Shown here one piece after another: positions 13,468-20,985 of a stretch of DNA of 27,871 bases. Both the position numbers and the translations under genes were made by a program. The stretch's first letter is position 1. Every line of letters begins with the position of its first letter. Source of the DNA: JAWPMT01 sp964653795 (GTDB lineage Bacteria > Bacteroidota > Bacteroidia > Cytophagales > Cyclobacteriaceae). The notes under the pieces were generated by a model, which was not told the DNA's origin, did no database searches, and saw only the letters and a list, made by a program, of their open reading frames with translations. The stretch lies in the NCBI GenBank assembly GCA_964653795.1, contig CAZZHO010000046.1:1-27871 (forward strand), written 5' to 3'.

Positions 13468-15699
13468 TTATTCACTCCTAAGACTTACAACCGGGTTTTT
13501 TAAGGCTGTCCGTAGCGCTTGCCAGCTGATGGTTGCGAGACCGAGTAGGATGGCCACAGCGCCTGCTACAGCAAATGGCACAGGCCCAATTTCAATTCTA
13601 TAGGCGTAAGCCGCTAGCCATTTTGATGCAATCAAATAGGCTACTGGAATAGAGAGGACAAAACTGATAAGGATTGGTTTGGCAAATCCCTTGGAGAGTA
13701 TGACGGTTATTTGACTCATAGAAGCACCCAAAACTCTTCTGATACCTATTTCCTTTGTCCTTTTTTGAGCAGTGAAAATGGACAAACCATATAGACCGAG
13801 GCAAGAAATGAACATTGCCAATAAGGTGAAGGTGATAATCCCTTTAGAAAGTACCTTTTCCTTCTTTACAAGCTGCTCAAAATTNNNNNNNNNNNNNNNN
13901 NNNNNNNNNNNNNNNNNNNNNNNNNNNNNNNNNNNNNNNNNNNNNNNNNNNNNNNNNNNNNNNNNNNNNNNNNNNNNNNNNNNNAACTTGCCCACCGGCT
14001 CCTCCAGACCTAGTTCAGTGACAGCAGATTGGTTGAGAATGACAGCCGCAGTATCAGTAGCCATCGAACTAGAGAAATTCCTACCCTCTAGCAATTGGTA
14101 ACCGAGACATGTTATCATGTTCTCATCTCCGGCGAAAGTGTGCATCCAAACCTCAGTATCTTCCTCACCATTGATCTGAGTAATGCTTACAGAGTTTGAG
14201 GCAGGTAGCCTTTGGTTTAGGCTGGTTGATTGTACGTAGGATAGATTTTGAAGGCTTTCTTGAAATTGTCGCTGCTTGGAAGGTATTTTGTTCATGTTCT
14301 CAATGATCAGCACGTTTTCAGACCTGAAACCCAGATCTCTTCCTTCCATGTAGCTTATCTGTTGGAAAACGAATAAGGCCACTATTAGCAATGAAATGGA
14401 AATGGTGAATTGGAATAGTACCAATCCATTTCTGAGCCACCCTTTTTCTTTATTATCTACTAAGCCTTTTAAAACTTTGGCAGGGTAGAACCTTGTCATG
14501 TACAATGCAGGGTAGAAGCCCGCTAATGTTCCAATGACGATGGCGCCAGCATACACAATTATTAATTGTAAGGGACCCAGGAAAAGGGTGGATAAAAGCT
14601 CTAAACCAGTTACACTTTCGAATCCTTTCAGGAAGTATTCTCCGATTATCAAGGCTCCTGTCATGGCCGTCAGACATACGATTTGAGATTCAATTATGAA
14701 TTGCTGTATGAGCTGTGATTTATTGGTTCCCAATGACTTACGTATGCCTACTTCTTTCGCCCTTGTAGTAGCTCTGGCGGTGGTGATGTTGATGAAGTTG
14801 ATGCTGGCGAGGGTTAGGATTAATATGGCAATTCCGGCAAAGGCGTTGGTAGTTACCACATTTCCTGAAGTTGAAGGCTCAAACTTCAGCTTTGACCGTA
14901 AATGGATATCAGAAATCGGCATTGGCAGCAATTTGTAGGTGCCGCTTTCTTTGAAGGCTTCCAAGTCCATATCTGGAGAAAAGGTCTTACTGATTTCCGC
15001 AATTTGCTGGTCCAATATCTCATCGAGCGTGACATCTGGTTGTGTTCCAGCTACTTTTACATAGACGTATTTACCGGCAGATGTCCAATTGGCGGAAGCT
15101 TGTTGCGGTTCCTTGTAAAGCCAGAATTCTGATTCGAGGTGTGTCTTAAATCGTGACGGGCTTAGTATGCCGGTTACCTGATAAGTTTCAGCATCTCCTT
15201 TTATTTTAAATGTCTCCCCGATAGCATCGGATGTGCCAAACAATTCAATTGCCTTCTTGGCACTCAATACTACGCTATTCGGAGCGCTCACAGTACTAAT
15301 AGCACTCCCTTGTTCAAAGTCGTAGTTGAATATCGAGAAAAAGAATTGATCGATTTCATATCCAGATTCTAGGTTGATGGACTGATCTCCGATTTGTAAG
15401 GTCCTTTGACCTAAAGATTTAACAGCAGTGATGGCCTCAATTTCACTATAGTCAGCAAGTTTTGTTGGAAGGGCATCGGTACCTATGGCCATATCACCGA
15501 TATTGAAGAAGTTGACACCTACACGATAGATATTCTCAGCATCCTTGAACTGTCGGTCGTAGGTATATTCCTGATAAACCCATGTTCCGATTACCAGTGT
15601 ACACGCCAAACCAACCGTCAAACCAAATATGTTGACCAGGGAATAGGAAAAGTTCCTGACTAAATTCCTGAAAGAGACGATCAAGTAATTTTTGAACAT
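13468..15699 (-). CDS. FtsX/MacB-family ABC transporter permease (interrupted by assembly gap)
   Basis: This is an inner-membrane permease of the MacB/FtsX type, which transmits ATPase motion to a periplasmic domain (mechanotransmission) rather than forming a channel. The nominal 743 aa has the double architecture common in Bacteroidota: MFKNYLIVSFRNLVRN followed by TM1 (about 18-42), a MacB periplasmic core domain, an FtsX three-helix unit (about 285-400, with TRAKEVGIRKSLGTNKSQLIQQF), a second N-terminal helix (GLVLFQFTISISLLIVALFVFQQ), a second periplasmic domain, and the final FtsX unit with TKEIGIRRVLGASMSQI. The gap falls in the second periplasmic domain between EEPVGK and NFEQLVKK, where about 90-100 residues are expected. 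No ATPase gene is adjacent. It starts 106 bp downstream of the monooxygenase stop on the same strand. Confidence 0.92.
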   Translation of the reverse strand: MFKNYLIVSFRNLVRNFSYSLVNIFGLTVGLACTLVIGTWVYQEYTYDRQFKDAENIYRVGVNFFNIGDMAIGTDALPTKLADYSEIEAITAVKSLGQRTLQIGDQSINLESGYEIDQFFFSIFNYDFEQGSAISTVSAPNSVVLSAKKAIELFGTSDAIGETFKIKGDAETYQVTGILSPSRFKTHLESEFWLYKEPQQASANWTSAGKYVYVKVAGTQPDVTLDEILDQQIAEISKTFSPDMDLEAFKESGTYKLLPMPISDIHLRSKLKFEPSTSGNVVTTNAFAGIAILILTLASINFINITTARATTRAKEVGIRKSLGTNKSQLIQQFIIESQIVCLTAMTGALIIGEYFLKGFESVTGLELLSTLFLGPLQLIIVYAGAIVIGTLAGFYPALYMTRFYPAKVLKGLVDNKEKGWLRNGLVLFQFTISISLLIVALFVFQQISYMEGRDLGFRSENVLIIENMNKIPSKQRQFQESLQNLSYVQSTSLNQRLPASNSVSITQINGEEDTEVWMHTFAGDENMITCLGYQLLEGRNFSSSMATDTAAVILNQSAVTELGLEEPVGKXXXXXXXXXXXXXXXXXXXXXXXXXXXXXXXXXXNFEQLVKKEKVLSKGIITFTLLAMFISCLGLYGLSIFTAQKRTKEIGIRRVLGASMSQITVILSKGFAKPILISFVLSIPVAYLIASKWLAAYAYRIEIGPVPFAVAGAVAILLGLATISWQALRTALKNPVVSLRSE
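13885..13984. other. Assembly gap 3 (100 N, unknown true length)
   Basis: The run is exactly 100 N inside the permease's second periplasmic domain. About 90-100 residues (270-300 bp) are expected between the flanking motifs, so the gap is larger than written. This permease family is multi-copy in Bacteroidota genomes, which can cause assembly breaks. Confidence 0.95.
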
Positions 15700-15805
15700 G
15701 GCACTGAGTTTTTAATCATTACCCAATCATCATGCCAACCCATTCTAAGCGCTCAGAAGCCCTTTTTTGAAAATTGGACGTACCTATTCGTACACAAAGC
15801 GGACA

Positions 15806-17128
15806 CTATGGAGCGACAAGTGGTTCTTTCCGTACATATTGCTTTGGAAGGTGCCTTTTCAGACTTTTAACGAACTTATGGTAGTCAACTGTGATCGTGT
15901 GCCTTGGTGTTTTGATTTGATTAAGGTGCGGATGCTCTGCTTCCTGAGTGCATAATGTCTCGATATTCGAAGGTCTCTTCCAAACACCTTTTATCGCCCT
16001 GGCCGCCAACTTACTCTGCAATTCACTCCCTGGCCAAATGCATCCTAAGGGTTGAAACATGCCTATAAAGAACAAATTGCTAATCTTCGGATGGAACATT
16101 TTCAAATACAAGGGTACCTGGCCTTCACGGTAGTCGATGAATTGATTATCAAAGAATGGATGGGATAAGACGTAACCTGTGCAGGCCACCACCACATCAA
16201 ACTCCTCGCTGTGGCCATTTTTGAAGTGAACCGTTTTACCTTCAAAACGCTCGATATCTGGATTTGGATGAACTTTGCCATGTCGGAGTTTATAAAGTAG
16301 TTCGTCATTGATGGTTGGGTGGGAGCCGCTAACCCCTTGTGTAGGCTCTGGTAACCCATACAAGCTATTCTTTCCGGTGAAGATCCGAACCGTCATTTCA
16401 GATAGGAAATACTTAAGCTTCAGCGGAAGGAAGGTCATGGTAGAGGCCACCACGTCGCTGGGTTTCCCAAATAGAAACTTTGGAATAATGCGGTAACCAC
16501 GCCTCCAACTCAATGAGGTTTTGGCTGAGACCCTGCTCGTTTCTACCGCCACATCGCAAGCTGAATTCCCACCTCCGATGACCAATACTTTCTTACCCTT
16601 GAAAGGTTCAGCCTTTTTGTATTGGTGTGAGTGTATAAATTCTCCTGAAAAGGTGCCTGGATATTCAGGGTATCTTGGTTCCCAATGATGACCATTGCAA
16701 ACCACCAAATCTGTGAAGATGACATCAGTGGTCACACCATCTTGAGTAATGGTGACTTTCCAGCTTTTGTCTTCCAATAACTCACAAAATTCTACTAAAG
16801 TGTTGAATTGTATGTGGGGGTACAAGTTGAACCTCTTTGCGTAAGCCTGAAAGTATCTTCTTAGTTGATCGTGAGATGGATAGTCTGGAATAGACTTATC
16901 GAAATCGTCGAAGGTAAAATCTTGATACTGCGAAAGGGTTTTGGAGCTGATGATGTGGGTAGTCTCAAAAACACTAGAGTGGCTCTCTTTTTCTGAATAG
17001 ATCCAGTTGCCTCCAACATCGCTATTGAAATCATAGGCAACAACTTCTAATCCTTCATCCAGTAGATTCTTGATGGCGGTAATGCCTGAGGGGCCAGCAC
17101 CAATTACACAAACTTTCTTTTTGAGCAT
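15806..17128 (-). CDS. Flavin-containing monooxygenase (FMO-like)
   Basis: The product is a 440-aa class B flavoprotein monooxygenase using FAD, NADPH and O2 to oxygenate soft nucleophiles (N or S) or perform Baeyer-Villiger chemistry. Visible motifs: FAD Rossmann GAGPSG (10-15), GGNW (39-42) typical of FMOs, the FMO signature F160-x-G162-xxx-H166-xxx-Y170, the NADPH Rossmann GGGNSA (185-190), and the late ACTGY linker motif. Length matches bacterial FMOs. There is no signal peptide, so it is cytosolic. It is divergent from a flavin disulfide oxidoreductase (139-bp gap) and precedes the permease. Substrate is not predictable; trimethylamine or other amines are possible but unsupported. Confidence 0.92.
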   Translation of the reverse strand: MLKKKVCVIGAGPSGITAIKNLLDEGLEVVAYDFNSDVGGNWIYSEKESHSSVFETTHIISSKTLSQYQDFTFDDFDKSIPDYPSHDQLRRYFQAYAKRFNLYPHIQFNTLVEFCELLEDKSWKVTITQDGVTTDVIFTDLVVCNGHHWEPRYPEYPGTFSGEFIHSHQYKKAEPFKGKKVLVIGGGNSACDVAVETSRVSAKTSLSWRRGYRIIPKFLFGKPSDVVASTMTFLPLKLKYFLSEMTVRIFTGKNSLYGLPEPTQGVSGSHPTINDELLYKLRHGKVHPNPDIERFEGKTVHFKNGHSEEFDVVVACTGYVLSHPFFDNQFIDYREGQVPLYLKMFHPKISNLFFIGMFQPLGCIWPGSELQSKLAARAIKGVWKRPSNIETLCTQEAEHPHLNQIKTPRHTITVDYHKFVKSLKRHLPKQYVRKEPLVAP

Positions 17129-17267
17129 TTTTCAATTTAATTCAACTGAAACAAAAAATAGAAAAGCGTCAAGTAATTGACTATTCCTTGTTTCCAAATG
17201 GCAGGCTTTATGAATCTTACCAAGAGGGCCATTATCTTGGGTTCATAGACATTATACCACACCTCTC

Positions 17268-18632
17268 ATGAAGACATTTGATCACATTATTGTAGGTACA
17301 GGGCAGGCCACAGGAACTTTGCTCGGCCGATTAATTCCGACAGGCGATTCCATAGCTGTAATTGAAGGAAACACTATTGGGGGAAGTTGTGTGAACTATG
17401 GTTGTACTCCCACAAAAACCATGGTGGCTTCTGCCAAGGCGTTTCATCAGGCAAGAAGGGGTGACTTTTATGGTTTTGAGGCCACACCCAAGCTCAATTT
17501 CAATAGAGTGATGGAGCGTATGAACGAAATACGCGGGGCTTCTAATAAAGGCCTGAGTAACTGGATTCAATCAACCGAGAATATCACTTTCTATCAAGGG
17601 ATGGCTCAGTTTACTGCGGAGAAAAGACTTTCGGTGAATGGCGAAGAGATAGAAGGCAAAAAGATTTACCTGAATGTAGGTACAAGACCGTCAGCTCCAC
17701 CCATAGATGGTATAGACCAGGTAGAGTGGATGGATAGTGCCAGGCTGCTGGAGTTAAGAGAATTGCCTCAACACCTCATCATTCTTGGTGGGGGTTACAT
17801 CGGAGTAGAGTTTGGTCAGGTGTTCAAACGGCTGGGTTCCAAGGTGACGATTATTCAAAGAGGGTCTCAGCTTATGCCCAATGAGGACGCTGATATCGCA
17901 AAGAGCGTACAAGAGGTGCTGGAGGCAGAAGGGGTGGATATTAGGTTGAATACCACCACTATCTCAGTCAAACAGCAGGATGGGTATGTAGTCAAAGTAG
18001 AGTCTAATGGTAAATCGGAGAAGATCGAAGGGTCTCATTTTTTGGTGGCTACGGGGAGGAAGTCCAATTCTGATTCATTGAACCTGGAGGCCGCAGGTAT
18101 CAAAACCTATGGAAGGGGATTTATAGAAGTAGATGATCACTGCCGTACAAATGTCGAGGGTGTTTTCGCAGTAGGAGATGTCAACGGTCACGGTGCTTTT
18201 ACTCATACTGCTGTGAATGATGGTGAGATTGTATTGGATTATTTGTTTGGTGGACCCAGGACAATCTCTACTCGTAATGTGATCTATGGATTATTTACTG
18301 ATCCACCACTTGGAAGAGTAGGACTCTCTGAGAAAGGAGCCTTAGAGAAAGGTCATAAAATTTTGAAAGCGACGATGCCTATGAGCAGAATTAGTCGCGC
18401 CAAAGAAATGGGAGAGACCAATGGCTTTGCGAAAATCATTGTGGATGCTGAAACAGATTTGATTTTGGGTGTGGCTATTCATGGGCCGGGGGGAGATGAA
18501 ATTATCAATATGTTTGCCGCCATCATGCATAGCCAGATCCCATGTAGGAAATACAGAGAGGTTGTATTGGTGCATCCGACGGTATCAGAACTGATGCCTT
18601 ATGTCTTGGATGGCTTGCAACCAGTTAATTGA
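17268..18632 (+). CDS. Pyridine nucleotide-disulfide oxidoreductase (RclA/mercuric reductase-like, class I)
   Basis: The product is a 454-aa FAD enzyme of the lipoamide dehydrogenase/glutathione reductase superfamily. It shows the FAD-binding GTGQATG (10-16), the redox-active pair Cys41 and Cys46 in GGSCVNYGCTPTK, the NAD(P)-binding GGGYIG (174-179), the second FAD motif VFAVGDVNG, and the C-terminal active-site HPTVSE with His436 and Glu441. It lacks the N-terminal HMA domain and the C-terminal vicinal Cys pair of true mercuric reductase, and no pyruvate or oxoglutarate dehydrogenase genes are nearby, so a lipoamide role is less likely. E. coli RclA is a related stand-alone member. Electron acceptor unknown. 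A TATCTTGG sequence upstream is a near-match to a promoter box. Confidence 0.9.
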   Translation: MKTFDHIIVGTGQATGTLLGRLIPTGDSIAVIEGNTIGGSCVNYGCTPTKTMVASAKAFHQARRGDFYGFEATPKLNFNRVMERMNEIRGASNKGLSNWIQSTENITFYQGMAQFTAEKRLSVNGEEIEGKKIYLNVGTRPSAPPIDGIDQVEWMDSARLLELRELPQHLIILGGGYIGVEFGQVFKRLGSKVTIIQRGSQLMPNEDADIAKSVQEVLEAEGVDIRLNTTTISVKQQDGYVVKVESNGKSEKIEGSHFLVATGRKSNSDSLNLEAAGIKTYGRGFIEVDDHCRTNVEGVFAVGDVNGHGAFTHTAVNDGEIVLDYLFGGPRTISTRNVIYGLFTDPPLGRVGLSEKGALEKGHKILKATMPMSRISRAKEMGETNGFAKIIVDAETDLILGVAIHGPGGDEIINMFAAIMHSQIPCRKYREVVLVHPTVSELMPYVLDGLQPVN

Positions 18633-18688
18633 ATTTTAAAGCTATTCAGAAGTTTCGCCAAAGAGTATTGAAAGCTCCAACCAAACCT

Positions 18689-18717
18689 TTGGGTTGACCT
18701 TTCCTTTCATAATTTGC
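18689..18717 (+). promoter_or_regulatory. Candidate Bacteroidota promoter for the 82-aa gene
   Basis: A TTG (18689-18691), 18 bp, and TAATTTGC (18710-18717) resemble the TTG/TAnnTTTG arrangement, one T short in the -7 box. The box ends 41 bp before the ATG at 18759. Confidence 0.35.
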
Positions 18718-18758
18718 AAACTCAATCGATTCTAAATTCTAATCATTAAAGGAATAGT

Positions 18759-19007
18759 ATGTTTGGCTCAATGGGCTTTGGGAAGGAGTTAGATGAAACC
18801 ATCTTCGAGGAATGGTTGGAAAAAGGTAGAAACCAGTTGGTAGGATACAAGATCATGGCTATTTCATGGGAAACCATAGAAGAAGAATTCCAACACAATT
18901 ATTTCTTTGATAAGGACCAGTTGAATGACTTTGTCCATGAGCAGGGAACTTCTGTTTTCATTGCCGCCTATGACCTTTACTCCGAATCACGCTTGCTCGT
19001 GAGCTAG
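18759..19007 (+). CDS. Hypothetical 82-aa acidic protein
   Basis: This is a small, acidic, aromatic-rich cytosolic protein with no signal peptide or membrane helix (FGKELDETIFEEWLEKGRNQLVGYKIMAISWETIEEEF...). AAAGGA lies just before the ATG and could serve as a ribosome-binding site, and a promoter-like element lies upstream. These and the absence of a better frame support a real gene. No family recognised. It sits alone between the oxidoreductase and the LytS-type kinase. Confidence 0.65.
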   Translation: MFGSMGFGKELDETIFEEWLEKGRNQLVGYKIMAISWETIEEEFQHNYFFDKDQLNDFVHEQGTSVFIAAYDLYSESRLLVS

Positions 19008-19105
19008 TGACCCCCATCTTGATAAAAGGCTTTTGAGTTTAGGAAATGGTAGCTTCTGCAAGTTTTTTGTTTCCATAAGGCCGCTTTTGTTGTTACGTTG
19101 CGCTC

Positions 19106-20092
19106 ATGTCTAGAACGGAAAAATACTTACCGTTTATTCTTGCTTTTATAATGCCAGTTATGAGTTCTCTCAATTATGACGGGCCTAAACCACATGGTTT
19201 TGAAGCGCACCAAATCATACAGAAGTACCTGGAGATTGTTACTTTTTTACTTGGTCTATGGTTCCTGAATAAGCAACTTTTTTTTGTTAAAAGGAGAAAG
19301 TTTTTGCTCCCAACACGGTTGGTGGGAATTTTGGTAAATGGAGGGGTGATACTACTGGTTTTAGCTATTGACTATTATTTATTGCCGAATGGACTGACGA
19401 ATGATGTTCCTATTCCTATGCTTGCTTTTAGAATTTCGTTAGCCACTTTGATATTCACCTTGATTTTAAGGACAATGGCCACTTACAAAGAGAGGTCTAA
19501 CCTGAAAATACAAAATCTTGAGTTACAGTCTGAAAACTTAAAGTTCCAAATGGAATTGATGAAGCAACAGATCAATCCTCATTTCCTTTTCAATAGTCTC
19601 AATACCCTTTTAGACCTGGTGGAAGAAGATCAGAAAGCCGCGTCATCATATGTAAAAAGCTTCTCCAGGCTTTATAGAGTGGTGCTCCAAAGTTCAAAAC
19701 ATGACTTTGTGCCACTCGGAGATGAACTTAAATTTTTGTCAGATTACTGGAACCTCTTGAAGGTCCGATTCAATGATTCGATTGAGTTGAATATAGATAT
19801 TGATGAAGACAAGGCGAATTCCTTAATTCCGCCATTGTCTTTACAGTTTTTAGTGGAAAATGCTGTGAAGCACAATGAAGCGAATAAAAACAAGCCCTTG
19901 GTAATAAGTATCAATGAGACAATGGAAGGGCTTGAGGTGCGAAACGAATTGATTCCAAAGTTGTCAATGGTACAAAGTGAGAAAATGGGGCTTAAGAATT
20001 TGCAGCAGCGATTTAGCCGCCTTCATCAGCCTCTGGACTATGGTATTGAAGGCAACGATTATGTTGTGAAAATCCCTCTCAAGAACGAGTAA
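19106..20092 (+). CDS. LytS/YehU-type sensor histidine kinase
   Basis: The product is a 328-aa inner-membrane kinase of the His_kinase (LytS/AlgZ/YehU) family. Four predicted membrane helices (about 8-21, 42-60, 71-92, 106-123) are followed by a coiled coil (125-155), the phosphoacceptor motif QINPHFLFNSLNTL with His159, the ATP-binding N-box LVENAVKHN and a short Gly motif MGLKNLQQRF. There is no extracellular sensor domain, so the signal is probably perceived in or near the membrane. The stop is one base before the ATG of the LytTR regulator, so the two form an operon and almost certainly a cognate pair. A TACGTTGC sequence near 19097 loosely resembles a -7 box. Confidence 0.93.
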   Translation: MSRTEKYLPFILAFIMPVMSSLNYDGPKPHGFEAHQIIQKYLEIVTFLLGLWFLNKQLFFVKRRKFLLPTRLVGILVNGGVILLVLAIDYYLLPNGLTNDVPIPMLAFRISLATLIFTLILRTMATYKERSNLKIQNLELQSENLKFQMELMKQQINPHFLFNSLNTLLDLVEEDQKAASSYVKSFSRLYRVVLQSSKHDFVPLGDELKFLSDYWNLLKVRFNDSIELNIDIDEDKANSLIPPLSLQFLVENAVKHNEANKNKPLVISINETMEGLEVRNELIPKLSMVQSEKMGLKNLQQRFSRLHQPLDYGIEGNDYVVKIPLKNE

Positions 20093-20093
20093 T

Positions 20094-20867
20094 ATGAGCG
20101 AGATAAAAGTGCTGATAGTGGAAGATGAGACTTCTGCAGTGAATAGATTGAAAAAAGAGCTAGCTCAAATCAAAGAATTGGGTTTTAGTATTCTTGGCAA
20201 TACGACGAGTATCAAGGAGACTGTGAACTGGCTCATGGGTGAAGAGACACCAGATCTCATTTTTATGGATATCCAGCTTACTGACGGCTTGAGCTTGGAA
20301 GTATTTAAGTTGATAGATGTTCCTTGTCCGGTGATCTTCACGACAGCTTTTGATGAATATGCCTTACAGGCTTTCAAACTCAATAGTATTGATTATTTAC
20401 TCAAGCCAATAGATTCGGATGACTTAGCCACGGCAATTGAGAAGTTTCAAAAGCAAAAACAGTCCTTTGGAGTCGAATTGTACATGGAGCAAATCAAGAA
20501 TTTGACCTCCAAACTAGCTCCTGCCAACTATAGGTCGAGTTTCCTTGTGTCATTCAGGCAAAAGATGATGATGGTCGATATCCAGGATGTGGCTTACATG
20601 TATATCAAAGAGAGGGGAGTCTTTATTAAAAAGAAGGATGGAGTGGAGTACATCCTTGAATACTTTTTGGATGATCTAGAGAAGCAATTAGATCCTGCGA
20701 AATTCTACAGAGCCAATCGCCAGTTCCTGGTAGCTAGGTCCGCTATTTCAGAAATAGAACCCTATTTCAATGGGCGATTGGTTATCAGTGTGAATCCACC
20801 TGCGCATACCCCTGTCATTATCAGCAAAGAGAAAGCCACACACTTCAAAAGGTGGGCTGATTACTGA
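20094..20867 (+). CDS. LytTR-family response regulator
   Basis: The product is a 257-aa two-component regulator. The N-terminal receiver (1-120) has the acidic pair Glu10-Asp11, phosphoacceptor Asp59 in LIFMDIQLTDG, Thr84 in FTTAFDEYALQAF and Lys104 in YLLKPID. The C-terminal LytTR DNA-binding domain (about 152-257) begins FLVSFRQKMMMVDIQDVAYMYIKERGVFI and includes FYRANRQFLVARSAISEIEPYFNGRLVI. LytTR domains bind pairs of ~9-bp direct repeats about two helical turns apart. Two identical 9-bp repeats at 21-bp spacing occur just downstream, before the TonB receptor, suggesting its target. It is coupled to the preceding kinase. Confidence 0.95.
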   Translation: MSEIKVLIVEDETSAVNRLKKELAQIKELGFSILGNTTSIKETVNWLMGEETPDLIFMDIQLTDGLSLEVFKLIDVPCPVIFTTAFDEYALQAFKLNSIDYLLKPIDSDDLATAIEKFQKQKQSFGVELYMEQIKNLTSKLAPANYRSSFLVSFRQKMMMVDIQDVAYMYIKERGVFIKKKDGVEYILEYFLDDLEKQLDPAKFYRANRQFLVARSAISEIEPYFNGRLVISVNPPAHTPVIISKEKATHFKRWADY

Positions 20868-20888
20868 AAATCGTTCGAATCGGTTATT

Positions 20889-20918
20889 GTCAGGTTCCGT
20901 TCCTCATTCGTCAGGTTC
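20889..20918 (+). promoter_or_regulatory. Tandem direct repeat, putative LytTR binding site
   Basis: GTCAGGTTC occurs at 20889-20897 and again, identically, at 20910-20918: 9-bp repeats separated by 12 bp (21-bp period). LytTR regulators such as AgrA bind 9-bp direct repeats with a ~12-13 bp spacer. The site is 22 bp after the LytTR gene and about 70 bp before the receptor ATG, just upstream of a weak promoter-like TTTG...TGTCTTTG (20937-20962). Confidence 0.55.
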
Positions 20919-20985
20919 GACCATTTAATGGTTCTTTTTGGACCTATATAAAACTGTCTTTGTCGGGAATTCTAACTGTTATTAA

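Noticed and set aside
15720..15738. Sigma-54-like promoter (TTGGCA-N6-TTGGGT on the minus strand) upstream of the permease
   Set aside because: The -24 GG is present but the -12 GC is replaced by GG and the flanks match poorly; a single weak match is not enough.
17268..18632. Mercuric reductase (merA)
   Set aside because: There is no N-terminal HMA domain, no C-terminal Cys pair and no mer genes nearby; only the shared disulfide-oxidoreductase core is present.
20889..20934. Third copy of the LytTR repeat
   Set aside because: GGTTC recurs at 20930-20934, but at 16 bp rather than 21 bp from the previous copy and without the GTCA half.
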